Assembly: GCF_014356525.2 (NCBI RefSeq)
Contig: NC_052507.1
Location: 4,080,509 to 4,144,508 of the forward strand
DNA length: 64,000 nucleotides
Direction of reading: 5' to 3'
DNA from: Nilaparvata lugens
Lineage: Eukaryota > Arthropoda > Insecta > Hemiptera > Delphacidae
Position numbers and translations under genes: made by a program. Each line of letters opens with the position of its first letter. The stretch's first letter is position 1. The notes below the pieces were generated by a model, which had not been told where the DNA came from, made no database searches, and saw nothing but the letters and a program-made list of their open reading frames with translations. Positions 19,440 through 30,842 of this stretch are shown piece after piece.

Positions 19440-20650
19440 TATCTTATTAAGCGAGAAATGTCTGTATAAATTTATTTTTTGGTTATTTCTATAGTTATTT
19501 ATGTCCAACGGATCTCGAAAACGGCTTTAACGATTTTCACAAAATTCGGAACATAGTAGGTTTATGATATGAAAATTCGATTGCACTAGGTCTCATCCCT
19601 GTAAAAACTCGCTGAAGGACATTAAAGGATCCTTGTAAAAACAGCTGAGACTTTTGTCGTCTGTGGATAATAGAATTGAGTGAAAGAGTGTGTCTGTAGA
19701 AAATCAAAATATCTCATCCCCGATATTCATGAACTGACGTATAGCCAGCTGTAAAATATAAACACGACCTGAAAAATAAAGAAATCTTCAGGGTTTGAAA
19801 GGTAAAATTATCCATAATAGATCAAAAATATATATCATTATATATTTAAAATGAAAACATATTTTTGCGATGTTTCCAAATTCATAAAAAAAGTTAATTT
19901 TCCTTCAAATCCTTCAACCATAAAACTTTTCCAGCTGATGCACTCAGCTGCTGGGGGGCTCTTAATCAATCAGCTTATCTCATGAAAAATCTAGGAATTC
20001 TAATCAACTTGATCAAAATATCTGATTTAATGACATAACAATCATGGTATATCATTCTAAATTTAAGTATATCAGAATTTTCAAAGTTAACCAATATTTA
20101 CAGTTTTAAGTGAGTGCTATTTTGTTATTCAATTTGGTTTGTGAACAATCTAAATTGGAGATTCTCTGTTTTCGAATGTTTTGACTGGAGGTTGGACCTG
20201 AATTCACCCTCAAGTGTATGGAACTATAGAGAAACAATAGCGTAAGTGGATATCCCATGGTATAGAACGTTTATGCCAACTTTTACTGTTATCTCAAGCC
20301 GATTACTGTCGATTATCGTCGATTTTTACTGTTTTGTTGGGGTGAGAGTGGATGAACGGCTCAGTATGAGAGACTACGAGCGCCACACAGCTTCACTATC
20401 AGCTTGAGATAACAGTAAAAGTTGCGACATAAAAGCCCTATACCATGGGATATCTACTTAAGCTACTTTTTCTCTATGATGGAACTCACCTACTTTTTGA
20501 ACTATTTATAGTGTATGAATCAAAATTCGAGGAAGAAAAAGTTTTGGGCTGTGCCTGTTAGTCCTTCCCCAATCATTTTAAGGAATTGTGTTCAATGGTT
20601 TATGAATAAATAACGAGCAAAGCTCGGTGCCCCGATACTGTTATGAACTA
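19440..20650 (+). repeat. Family 7 repeat, long copy
   Basis: Defined by ACGGATCTCGAAAACGGCTT near its start and by GAGCAAAGCTCGGTGCCCCGA at its 3' end (a GAGC...GCTC mini-hairpin). Interior landmarks: GATTGCACTAGGTCTCATCC, TCGTCTGTGGATAA, TTTTGGGCTGTGCCTGTTAG. Other copies: 25040, 36340, 40226, 43770, 44378, 45365. Interrupted at 20226-20478 by a family 5 MITE. No coding sequence. Confidence 0.65.
20226..20478. mobile_element. Family 5 MITE (hAT-like) with exact 8-bp TSD
   Basis: 253 bp, arms ATAGAGAAACAATAGCGTAA / TTAAGCTACTTTTTCTCTAT. Flanked on both sides by ATGGAACT (20218-20225 and 20479-20486). The paralogous family 7 copy has the empty site near 45857 (GTATGGAACATAAACTAC), which confirms the boundaries. 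An 8-bp duplication fits hAT. Confidence 0.75.
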
Positions 20651-21080
20651 TACGAGGAACATTGTATACACTTCCCACATCATGTGATCGATATAGATAT
20701 ATCAATGTACTGAAGCGGACGCGTCACATCAATGGGGGTGTGAATATAGCGGAGTTTATTTCTAGGCAGCTGACTGCTATTTATAGCCAGGGAACGGTCG
20801 CTTGGTATGGGAGGGAGGTCGTGCCTGATGTGTGTGTGGCGAGGGGTTGAAAGGGGTCCCAGTGTCTCTCCAGGGGGGGTTGACTGTTGCAAATGACAGA
20901 TTTGTTGCCTCATTAGTAGTCGCTACCTGAACTCCCCATAAATCTCCAGTCAACCGACGCTTCCCTCAACAGTTCCAGATTTTTTCAACACTTCAAGCGA
21001 CGAAAGAACTGTTCCCGTTTGGAAAATACGGTCGGCAACCGTTAAAAATACGGACGAGACCGTTGAAAAAACGGGCGACC
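20651..21080. other. Unassigned, GC-richer stretch
   Basis: Includes a G-rich run (GGGAGGGAGG, 20809; CCAGGGGGGGTTGACTG, 20871) and 62- and 77-aa ORFs on opposite strands with no recognisable features. Towards 21080 it runs into repeated ACCGTTNNAAA motifs. Confidence 0.35.
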
Positions 21081-21110
21081 GTTATAAAAGGGTGGATGGT
21101 TCACTGTTGT
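21028..21110 (+). promoter_or_regulatory. Possible TATA promoter with ACCGTT repeats
   Basis: TATAAAAG at 21083-21090 follows three copies of an ACCGTTNNAAAA motif (21039, 21060, 21079), each next to ACGG/CGAC. A TTCACTG initiator-like string lies at 21100-21106, rather close to the TATA box. No downstream gene is recognised, so this could equally be an element's own promoter. Confidence 0.3.
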
Positions 21111-21233
21111 TCCATCTAACAAGTTTTATGTCCATGTTGACTTAGAACTATCGACTGGGATCTAAACTTGAGTGTTGTTAAAGTGTGGGGAAACAAGTTT
21201 CGCTAGAGAAACGTGATTGATTACTGTGTGATT

Positions 21234-21455
21234 TATAGTGAGGTCCCCGTTTTAATGGCAGTATTCGATTAACATTGGTGTTACTATAGTGAGGTCCACG
21301 TTGTAATGGGAGTGGAGAAAGATAGCAGAACAACGTTGCCGATCCTCTGTCTAGTCAATGCCTCCTATAGAAAATAGCTGATACAGGTTTATTGATGTAA
21401 TATTAACAGTTCATTCTCGTTTGAAATAATCAAATATATTTTATCAAGCAAAATC
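21234..21455 (+). repeat. Family 1 end fragments
   Basis: Two left ends in tandem: TATAGTGAGGTCCCCGTTTTAATGG at 21234 and TATAGTGAGGTCCACGTTG at 21284, the second continuing into GTTGCCGATCCTCTGTC and ATTCTCGTTTGAAATAATC. No matching right end. Confidence 0.55.
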
Positions 21456-21479
21456 TGGTGTGGTGCACTCACACAACTT

Positions 21480-21905
21480 TCCTTGCCGTTATGAAAATTG
21501 ATCATCTGACGCTAGTGTGCACGCGCATCTCAAGTCTCATATTCCAAGATCTGAGCCAGCTGGTGATAGGACAATAACGCTGGAGACATACGAGGTCTGC
21601 TATCTCTCCATAGTGAATCATTCAATAGAATCAACAGTTGCCAACAGTTTGCAATTGGATAATCACATTTTCTCGAATTTCGAGAAACTTTGCATAGATG
21701 GGACGGAGCTCCTGAAATTTTTACAGATATGGGACTTGTCGCAGTTGATAGAACTTATCAATGACTATTTTAGGTATGAATTTGATCAAAATTGTTGGAG
21801 CCGTTTTCGAGAAAACCGTGAAAAACCCTGTTCGTGTCAGATTCTTATATTTTAAGGACCTTAAGTTCCTAATTTCAAGTTATTCCGTTGATTGGGTGAT
21901 TAGAT
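21480..21905 (-). repeat. Family 8 repeat, distal part
   Basis: Shares GATATGGGACTTGTCGCAGT, TGATAGAACTTATCAATGAC, GAGCCGTTTTCGAGAAAAC and AACCCTGTTCGTGTC with 56200-56480 in opposite orientation. No (GT)n here. The 112-aa ORF is not supported as a gene. Confidence 0.55.
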
Positions 21906-23884
21906 ATCGTGTACTCAGACGCACTGTGCCGAGCACTATTTTTAATTCAGGCCTTTTCCCAAGTTATAATAGTACATTTAATACGCAATAGACTAGAGCC
22001 ATTATTGTGAGTTAGCGAAATAAATTATTTTCTCTCTCTCTATTATGAACGGCCACGACTTCGAGTTTCCCATGATAGATATTTGAAAATTGTGGCTCCG
22101 AGTCGTCGAGGAATGTAGATTATGGAATTATCTCTAAAACTTAGCCTTCCTGTCGTGACATGGAGTGCGATAAGCTGGAAAACAGCAAGCATTGAAATTA
22201 TAACAAACTACCGATTTTGCAGTTACTATTTGGTCCAAAGGCTCTAGAAGCCACGCGACGATTGGTCAAATTGATTCCCTTCGCCCAATAGGAGACCTGT
22301 TTCTAAATACAGTAGTGGGGGGGATTCCCCAGCCGCGAGACCAGATTACGTTTCGGAGGACACTTTGCTAGGAGCACTACGAGAGTAAAGATGTAGTCAT
22401 TATGTATCGCCCTTTTTGGGCAGGTTTACAAGTTTTTTCATTAGTTAATGTAGGAGCTAGTTTTATTTTTATTAAGGTTTAAATTTTCTAGTAGTGCCAT
22501 GTCCTGAAAAGTTTAATTGTGTTTCTTCATCATGTACGAATAATCGTTTCTTCAAATAACCGCTAAGGTACGTAAAATAAGGTTAAAATATAATTTAGGG
22601 AATTTAATTGATTGAAACTTCCATAAGAGTATTGTATTAACAAAGCCTGTTATTTTTCAAGTTAATAATATTGATTGAGAATAATCCTTTTGATTTTATT
22701 AGTGATGGAAGATAATTATAAATATTTTTTCTAAAGAAGTATAGAAAGTTTTCAGTTACGTTACATTTGAGTTATTGTTTCTGGAGATATATTATCGTAG
22801 AGTATTGCTGAAAGTCAGGAAGATAGCCTTTAAATTGAAACGAAATTTTTAAGATTATGTTCATATTGAGTTTAAGACTCAATTTTATATTTTTCTGACT
22901 GTGTTTTCTCATGGCGTTAAGGCTTTTGACTGAAAGCTAATTTATTGAATTATAACAGAACTTTTGAATTATTTGTGAAGAAAGATCCATTAATTCTGAT
23001 ACAAAGAATCAGTAGTTTAAAGATAAAAATCTATATAAAATGAGGATTCAAATAGAATGAGAGAATTTAATTAATTGTAATCAATAGATAACTCCTGTTT
23101 TAGCTTTTGATGAATTGTAGGAAGAGTTAGAAATTAATGCTGTAATACATTTATTTACAGCGGTTCATGTGTGTCCCCAAACCAACTTCATGTACCACCC
23201 CTTTGGTTCCGCAATTTTATGTAACACCGCTTCAAGACACCCGTTCAGACGAGAGGTCTAGGGTCGTAAGAGGACGTCGCCGTCAAGCCAAATTCAACCG
23301 GTAAAAGTTCACCGCCATAAACAAGGTACTGTAACCCCGACGATAAAGCAACGTACAGACGAACGAAAGTGCAGTGTAGTGAAACAAAGGTTCATTCGAG
23401 AATGTCAATCAAAGGTGGGGATTCAAAATTATTATGAAATGGGTTATATGGGTTACTATCGACGAAATTTGGGTTCAACGGGCTTTTCTTTCTTGAGTAA
23501 TTCCATGTTGAAATTAATTTGTTATTTTATGACTGATATTGTTTGGTTTTGTGACGTATTGCTATCTAAATGAGGGATAGTAATGCGCCCCCAAATCAGA
23601 TGAAGAATGTCAACAAAGTAACATGAAATTGTTGTTTCTGTTGTTCGATTTTAGTTGCCAATGTTTATTGAAGCTGTTTGTATTTTTCAATTATTTCAAA
23701 TTGTAGTGTTATTCTATAGTATAAACCTATTAAATCAGGCATGGCGAGATTAATTGAAGTTTTCTTGACTCTAGCCCGTTCACCTGCATGAATTAGGTAT
23801 AGACTCAGGTATTTTCTAGATGTGTCTGCCTATTTCTAAATTCTAAATTTTATTCAAAATTATCTTCTTTATCATCTTTTAAAA
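21906..23884. other. Long stretch without a recognised gene
   Basis: About 2 kb. It contains GGTCCAAAGGCTCTAGAAGCCACG and CGAGACCAGATTACGTTTCG (22230-22355), AT-rich DNA to 23150, and a GC-richer block at 23160-23370 (ACCCCTTTGGTTCCGC, GTCGTAAGAGGACGTCGCCG). The moderately CpG-rich blocks resemble LTR or promoter DNA, but I find no paired repeat and no ORF above 64 aa. Unassigned. Confidence 0.4.
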
Positions 23885-23921
23885 AGGTCAGGCCCACAGC
23901 ACATACACTAATACACACACA

Positions 23922-23990
<69 letters not shown>

Positions 23991-24140
23991 ACACACACAA
24001 ACACACACATACAGATCAATATCATAAAACCACTTTTTTGGACTCAGGGGACCTTGAAACGTATAGAAATTAAGAAATTGGGATACCTTAGTTTTATACA
24101 GAAAGCAATACTTTCCTTACCTATGGTAATAGGGCAAGGA
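23885..24140 (-). repeat. Family 8 repeat with (AC)n microsatellite
   Basis: Minus-strand order: TTTACTTTCCTTGCCCTATT, ACCATAGGTAAGGAAAGTAT, CGTTTCAAGGTCCCCTGAGT, then a long (GT)n tract (plus strand (AC)n, 23915-24010). Same order as at 55945-56180, so the microsatellite is part of the element's structure. Confidence 0.7.
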
Positions 24141-24149
24141 AAGTAAAAA

Positions 24150-24345
24150 GCCGATCGTTCACATATTTTGTCTTGTGAAGCTATGTGTGTCTCATTCTGT
24201 GCTGTTCATACACTCCCACGCGACCAAGACAGTCATAATCAACAACAGTAAACAGTAATTGACAATACTCGACTTGAACAAACATTGAAGTTTGGAACAT
24301 CAACGCCCTGTAGCATGAGATATAATATTACGATATTTTTCTTCA
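24150..24345 (-). repeat. Family 5-related fragment
   Basis: Carries GTAATTGACAATACTCGACT, TGAACAAACATTGAAGTTTG and CAACGCCCTGTAGCATGAGA, diverged counterparts of the outer repeat at 17520-17900. Confidence 0.45.
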
Positions 24346-24365
24346 TGCTTAAACTGACTGTGGGT

Positions 24366-24495
24366 TGATAGAATTGGCTAACTCGAAATTCGCTGACTCA
24401 CCATATGGATCAATACCATATGATCAGATCAGTTTTGATTCATACGGCAGTTTAACATGGAGTCAGAAAATTTCGAGTTAGCCAATATTATCAAC
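24366..24495. mobile_element. Small foldback element
   Basis: GGGTTGATAGAATTGGCTAA and TTAGCCAATATTATCAACCC are inverted arms, extended inward by CTCGAAATT...CTGACTC and GAGTCAG...AATTTCGAG. About 40 bp arms, 130 bp total, with an additional inner CATATGG...CCATATG hairpin. Confidence 0.6.
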
Positions 24496-24543
24496 CCCTG
24501 ACTGTGATGTGTTCAATTATGAGAAACTCATAGAAAAACTTAC

Positions 24544-24639
24544 CAATCATCGAGGAAATAAACCTTCTGCTAATTTACTTCCAGTTTGAACCTTTTAAAT
24601 GAAACAGAATTTCTCCTCTTGTCCGGTAGCCTATCTTAC
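24544..24639 (-). other. Candidate 5' exon of the KChIP gene (leader plus start codon)
   Basis: On the minus strand an acceptor-like TATTTCTTCTGTTGCAG precedes 24639 and a donor GTAAGT follows 24544. The last seven exonic bases are ATGATTG. The KChIP exon at 9698-9822 needs one base from the previous exon, and G completes the codon GAG, giving M-I-E-E-E-L-D. In the same frame a TAA lies 27 bases upstream of the ATG, so the exon would be a leader plus start codon. The GTAAGA at the exon's own 5' edge might instead be an alternative donor of a longer exon. All by inspection; no transcript evidence. Confidence 0.35.
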
Positions 24640-25039
24640 CTGCAACAGAAGAAATACATGATTCATGAATATTTTTCAATCGTGATATTCCTCTAAATGA
24701 TTTGTCAAATCACTGAGGTGCCCATGAATGATTCTTGTTATCCTCATTCATATAATGTTCATCTATCAGCATGCAATCTTTTACAATAATTCAGATCAAA
24801 CGAAATACTTATAAGGACTTCAAAAACACTTGAAATCGACAGTGAGAGGTGGGAGATTGTAACTAGCCTGCATTTTCTGTGGTGAAAATTCATTGAGAAA
24901 GTTAATAGATGGTTACATCACGAATAGAATAGAGCATCACAGTATAGTCAACCGCACGAAAATAGTCCGATAAAAATTGCAACACATGGACCCCTTACTC
25001 ACCCCGCAATCATGGACGTTGCTGATTCGTCAGATCCAA
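24640..25039. other. Unassigned sequence
   Basis: AT-rich, no ORF; if the exon at 24544-24639 is real, the promoter may lie here, but I see no clear TATA or initiator. Confidence 0.35.
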
Positions 25040-25440
25040 TCATATTGAGCAAGCAATTTCTGTATATTTATATCTGGTAATTTATGTTCAACGGATCTCG
25101 AAAACGTCTCTAACGATTTTCACGAAATTGGGAACATAGTGGGTTTATGATAAATTCGATTGCACTAGGTCTCATCCTTGGGAAAACTCGCTGAACAAAA
25201 TGAAAAGGATAATTATCCATCCTTGGCTGAAACAGCTGAGACTTTCGTCGTCTGTGGATAGTAAAACGTGAGCGAGTGATTCTGTGGAAAATCAAAATAT
25301 CGCATCCCCGAAATTCATAAGCTGACGTATAGCCAGCTGTAAAATAGAGACACGATCATTTTAGAGAATTGTGTTCTGTTCATCAATAAATGAAAGATAA
25401 CGAGCGAAGCTCGGTGGCCCGATATTGTATTATGAAATTA
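25040..25440 (+). repeat. Family 7 repeat
   Basis: TTGAGCAAGCAATTTCTGTA start, CGGATCTCGAAAACGTCTCT, ending ACGAGCGAAGCTCGGTGGCC. Shorter than the 19440 copy because the middle is deleted. Confidence 0.65.
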
Positions 25441-25849
25441 TCAACGGATTTCCATCTATAATCAGCTGTGGATAACGTTGATCAACTCTTATTTTGCAAC
25501 GTTGCGCTCATCTGTTCCAATAATTCTCATCGGACTATTCACGTGTGCGGTTGACTATATAGGTATTAGGGAGAAGTTGGTTCATGGTTGAATGTTCGGT
25601 GAGAGGAAGGTAAGATATCAGGTAATTGCGAATAACTTTGGTTACAAGAAATACTAATGTGAACTCTATTCCTATTTAGGATTGGTTGGTAACATATCAA
25701 TCAAAGTGAATAGAATAAACAACCATAATAGAATACATTATATCATTTTTTGTATCATTCCAAGTCATCCTATCAGGTATTATTGTTTGAATAGAAAATG
25801 GTTGAACTTGAGATTCTAGTCGACTAAATATCAGCCTTCCTAAATTGTT
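25441..25849. other. Unassigned sequence
   Basis: AT-rich DNA between the family 7 copy and the nested element starting near 25850. Nothing recognisable. Confidence 0.4.
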
Positions 25850-26256
25850 TCAAACTGCGGTTATAACATGAGTATAATCTATGTGACAATCTGACAATAC
25901 TGCCGGCTGTTGTTAACGGATGCAGTGTTGTCAAATTCTGTCACACGGGTCAGCATGAAAAAATCACAATTTCACACAATCTGGCAACGCCGATTTTATT
26001 TTTGATCGAATAAAAAAGCTGAAGTCTGAATGTAGAGGCCTATTGTTTTATTAAGAGTTGTAAAGTATCAACTCAGGCAAAGGATATGCAACCCGCTTAA
26101 CATCGGTGCAAGGATCTAATGAGATTCAATAGAATAGTTATTTGTGCAACTAGTGCGCAAAGTGACAGTTTGCTGCACCGAAAGAAACGTTTACGCCCGA
26201 GCCGTAGGCGAGGGCGGAATGGTTTCTTGAGTGCAGCAGAGGAACTTTGCGCACGT

Positions 26257-26848
26257 GTGCGTCGGTTTGCGCTGCTTTGGGGGGCAGGCTGGAGGCGGCT
26301 GAAAAGAAAGTGGACGAGCTCACACGTGATATCGAATTGCTGAACAACCGAATGATGCAGCTGCAGCGCGGCTTCGATAATCGTTTGGATGGCATCGAAC
26401 AGTACCAGAGAAGAAATAGCATAAGGATATCTGGTATACCTGAGATCGAGAATGAACAGTTGACGAGAACTACAGTCGTATCCCTGATAAATGAAAAACT
26501 TTCACTGAATCTGGTGGACGCTGATATCGACCGGTGTCACCGAGTGGGTCGAGCGCCGCCCGCGTCTAGAGCTGATGGTGCACGGCCGCGACCGCGGCAA
26601 GTCATCGTTAAAATGGTCAGCTATCAGTGTCGCGAACTGATCATGAAAAATCGGCGAAGCCTCAAGAACACTGGAATTGCAATACATGAGGATTAACTAG
26701 GATGAGACGTCAGTTTCTTAAGAGAATGGGTGATAGAGTGGGATGGAGGCAGGTCTGGTCTAGTGATGGTCGAGTCTTTTGGAAGCAGGATGGACAGATT
26801 CACTCACAAACTTTCGATAATCCTATTTATGAAGAAGGTACTTATTAA
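26257..26848 (+). pseudogene. LINE ORF1 (coiled coil plus RNA-binding type), 5'-truncated and frameshifted
   Basis: The open frame has no ATG: it runs in from flanking DNA at 26247 and begins with a heptad-like coiled coil (LEAAEKKVDELTRDIELLNN). QYQRRNSIRISGIPE, DIDRCHRVGR and RPRQVIVKMVSYQCRELIMK follow, the conserved block of LINE ORF1 proteins that coat the element's RNA. After IAIHED the frame hits a TAA (26694-26696), but the next frame continues with MRRQFLKRMGDRVGW up to a stop at 26846-26848, so one base is missing near 26690. The N-terminus is gone because the insertion is 5'-truncated. Confidence 0.75.
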
Positions 26849-27915
26849 TGGTAAATAGTAAAGCTTTACTTGAAACAATATATTGGAAAAATATTTTTCA
26901 TGTATTAACTATTGTTTGAACATTTAAATCTGATTCAGCTGTCTCATGGCATTGATTTTTCTGTTTGGTTTTGTTTCGTATAGCATCTCATAAATTATTT
27001 TTCTATAATTCTCATTGCTATTTTTCTTCTCAGTTTTGATTATATCTTCCTGAGTCGAGTAGAATAGTGGAACATTGATTATAATTTTAAATTTACTCTC
27101 ATTCAGACTTTCTATTCCTCTTCTCAAATTGGTTTGTGTTCTGAATTTGATAGATAATGTGGATTATGACTAGGATTATGACTGGATTAATTGTAGGAGA
27201 GCTTTTACATTATTGAGACTTGCTATTTCTTATTACTGATTTTCTCATTGAAGTTTATTATTGTTTTAGTTTTTGCTTTTCATAAGCTCTATCATTATCT
27301 TTTCAAGTCAAGGTATATGGAGCTTCCTTCCTAACAAGTAGCCTAATGTTTCTTTATTATTTAAATATTCGATTTCATTTACATTTCAAATTCGTTAATG
27401 AATTTATTTTTATTTATTTCCTCTTAACAAGGAAGATGGGTTTTTTCATTTTAGCTTTCTTCCTTATCATAATGTAACTTACTGTACTATTCTTTTTCCA
27501 ATTGATTTTTTCCTGCTACTGTTTTCTTGAGGATGACTGATTCTAATGTGTGAAGACGTATATGTAGTTTCATACTAAATTTCGATTACTTGCTCTTTCT
27601 GGCACTTCAATTCACATAATATTATCACACAGAAAAGTTTTCCTTATATGCATACACGCTACACTGTAGTCTGTTTGTGCTGACTTGGATTTCATTAGTT
27701 ATACCCCCATCAAAGGAATTATCATATTATATTTATTGGGGAGTTCCATCTTGCGTTGGATCTGACTGTGTTTCGTAGGGTTATATTATACTACGGCTTT
27801 CCACACACCGTGGCTTTTCTTCTTATTTTGATATCATAATTAAAAAAAAATTTTTCTTACGTCTTCACTATAAATAACCATAAAAATATTAACACTTTTT
27901 CACTAAACTTTCCAT

Positions 27916-30063
27916 ATGTCAGCTTTACATGAAGATGATGAACTTGTGGGATATTATAACACTGTTAAAATAGATGATTTTTTTTCCATTGAACCTCTTG
28001 AGCGAAATCATTATGAAGGGGGCTTAAATATTTTTCACACGAATATAAGGAGCATTAACAAGAATTTCGATGAATTAGTGCATTATATTGGTAATGTCAG
28101 TGTTAAATTTCAGGTTGTTGCATTGTCGGAGACATGGATTTCGGAAGACTCACAGTTTCATTACAGTTTGCAAGGTTATAATGTAATACAAAAAAAAAGT
28201 AAATTCTCTAAATGTGATGGGATATGTTTGTTCATTGACGAAAACATTAAAACAGAATTAATTGACTTAGTAATCGAAAAAGCAAACTACATCTGCATTT
28301 CATGTTTAATAAATAATGTTAAATATATTATAATTTCAATTTATCGATCACCAGCTCTGAATCTAAACGAATTTATTACAAGCTTAGATACTTGCCTGAA
28401 TCAAATGAAAGATTTACATAATATAATTATAATAGGTGACATAAATCTCAATATCCTCGCAAATAATCATTTCGCTAACGAATACCTAAGTACACTACAC
28501 ATGAATGGTTTTAAATCTTATATTAACAAACCAACCAGAAGTATCAATGGAGCCGTATCCTGCATTGATCACATTTTTTTCAAAGAAGATAATAAAACTA
28601 AAAATGTTGTGACAGGTGTAATTTCAAAAACCAATATAACAGACCATTTCAGTATTTCTTTACATCTGAACGAAGTTAATGATAAGGAAACGAAACACGG
28701 TGAGCCGTGGACTAGAGTCAAAATAGATTTTGATGGTCTTATGAAGGACTTACAGGGAGAAAACTGGGAAGATATATACAGAGCCGATGATATTGATATT
28801 ATGGTGAATCTTTTAGTTGACAAATTAAACTCTTTAACACAAAATAGAACAAAAACAATTCGCATGAGTAAAGATAAAAGACCTCTTAAAAAATGGATTA
28901 CACCCGGTTTAGTAAACTGTATACGTGTTAGAGACAAAATGCATAAAATTATTAGAAAGCAACCAAATAATATCCAACTAAATAATAAATATAAGTCATA
29001 TCGAAATATTCTAAATAATTTGATAAAACAAGCAAAAATCAATTACTTTAACAGAAAATTTGACGAATACAAAAATGATTCCAAGAAAACCTGGGAATGT
29101 ATAAACGAACTTTTAGATACTAAAAAGAATACCAAAACAATCAATCTGGATGCCGAAGCACTTAATAAATACTTTGCCGATGTAGGAAAAACTTTCGCTG
29201 GGAAAATTTCTGATGATATAAATAATATACCTATACCTAAATCCCAAAACAACTCATGTGAGAGAAGTATCTTTCTCCGCCCCACAAACACAATAGAGAT
29301 TCAAAAGATAATTGATAAATTGAAAAACAAAGCAACACCTGGAGCCGATAATTTCTCAGGATCGTATCTAAAACGAATATCAAGTTTTATTACCGAACCC
29401 CTGGAATTTATATTCAATAAATGTTTGAGCAATGGATACTTTCCTAGTAAATTTAAAGAAGCAAAAATTATTCCTATACCTAAAACCGGCGATCCAAAAA
29501 AACCTGAAAATTACAGACCAATCAGCCTACTAAGTAATTTATCCAAAATTCTAGAAAAGATTCTAAAATTGAGGTTAATGAGTTTTCTTGATAAGGAGAA
29601 TATAATTAGTGATAACCAATATGGTTTCCAAGCCAAAAAGTCTACTAAAGATGCAGTAATTCACCTTAATAAAATTGTGTGCAACAATTTCAATAAAAAT
29701 AAAAAAACTCTAGCTGTCTTTATGGACTTATCTAAGGCTTTTGACACTATCCCACACAAATTACTATTAGATAAGCTGAATAAATCTGGAATTAGAGGGT
29801 CCGTAAACAATTTATTTGCAAGTTACTTATCAAATAGAAAACAATATCTAACTTTAAATAGCCGAACTGACATTAAATTCACATCCGATTTTGGACTGCC
29901 TCAAGGATCAGTTCTATCACCGATTTTATTTCTAATCTATGTTAATGATATGCTCAACCTAAACCTTGGAAATTGTACTACATTGTCATTTGCTGATGAT
30001 ACAACACTCATTTTTAGTGGGAGTAGCTGGAGGAAACGTTCAGTAACGCGAACAATAATTTAA
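27916..30063 (+). pseudogene. LINE ORF2: AP endonuclease and reverse transcriptase
   Basis: 715 codons. The N-terminal APE-type endonuclease that nicks the target keeps its landmark residues: N43 (HTNIRS), E72 (SETW), Y143 (IYRSP), D175 and N177 (GDINLN), D218-H219 (IDHIFF), D243-H244 (TDHFSI). The RT has ENYRPISLLSNLSKILEK, a catalytic D in FMDLSKAFDTI (602-612), GLPQGSVLSPILF and the FADD box at 692-695. After LIFSGSSW a one-base loss near 30030 shifts the frame and the ORF ends at 30063; coding continues in frame 3. Otherwise remarkably intact. Clade by motif: CR1/Jockey superfamily; not resolved further. Confidence 0.85.
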
Positions 30064-30842
30064 AAATAGTTCAGAAATGGCTTAAGGATCATGTTCTCAC
30101 CCTCAATACTGAAAAAACAAAATACATAACCTTTTCACCTAATATTACCGGACAACCACCAATAACTATGAATTTGAATATGAATGCAAACTGTATAAAC
30201 ATGGTAAATGAGGGACAGGAGATAAAAACACTGGAAAGAGTACAAACTATGAAATACTTAGGAATAGTAGTTGACCAGCACCTTAAGTGGAACAAACACA
30301 TAGAATATTTATGCTCGAAGTTAAAGTATTTGATCCATATCTTCTACAAAATAAATAGAATAAGAAATATAGATATCACTAGGAAAATTTATTTCGCATA
30401 TGCACATTCATTATTCCAATATATTATAGAGGTGTGGGGTGCTGCTTTCGATTCTCATGTAAAAAAGCTTTTTATCTTACAAAAGCACATGATTAGAGCG
30501 GCCCTGGGAAGACCTCGAATTTACTCAAGTAGAGAAATTTTCCTAGAATTAAAGGTTCCAACTCTAAGACAGACTTACATTAAAAGTGTAATTCTGTACT
30601 TGAATAAACATAACCATTTATTTACCACTCACACAACTCCCTACAAAATTCGAGCAAATAACACAAATAGATTTAATATACGCTTCACAAAACTCACTAT
30701 ATGCAGACATCAACTTCCGTACTATTGTAATTACTTAATCAACAAAATACCAATAGGCTTTGTTTACAGAAATATAACCAAATCATTACTCTCAGATATA
30801 CAGATTTGGGTTGATAGGAACATTTTCTTTACGCTGACTTAG
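30031..30842 (+). pseudogene. LINE ORF2, thumb and C-terminal domain (shifted frame)
   Basis: Continuation of ORF2 after the frameshift; the first ATG in this frame is at 30168, but the coding match starts at about 30031. Landmarks: KWLKDHVLTLNTEKTKYI, MKYLGIVVDQHLKWNKHI (RT domain 7), QKHMIRAALGRPRI, and a C-terminus ending at 30842. Gives the natural end of ORF2. Confidence 0.75.

Noticed and set aside
22000..23600. Possible solo LTR or promoter block with CpG-rich segments
   Set aside because: No second copy, no TG...CA pair with flanking duplication and no adjacent retroelement coding sequence could be shown.
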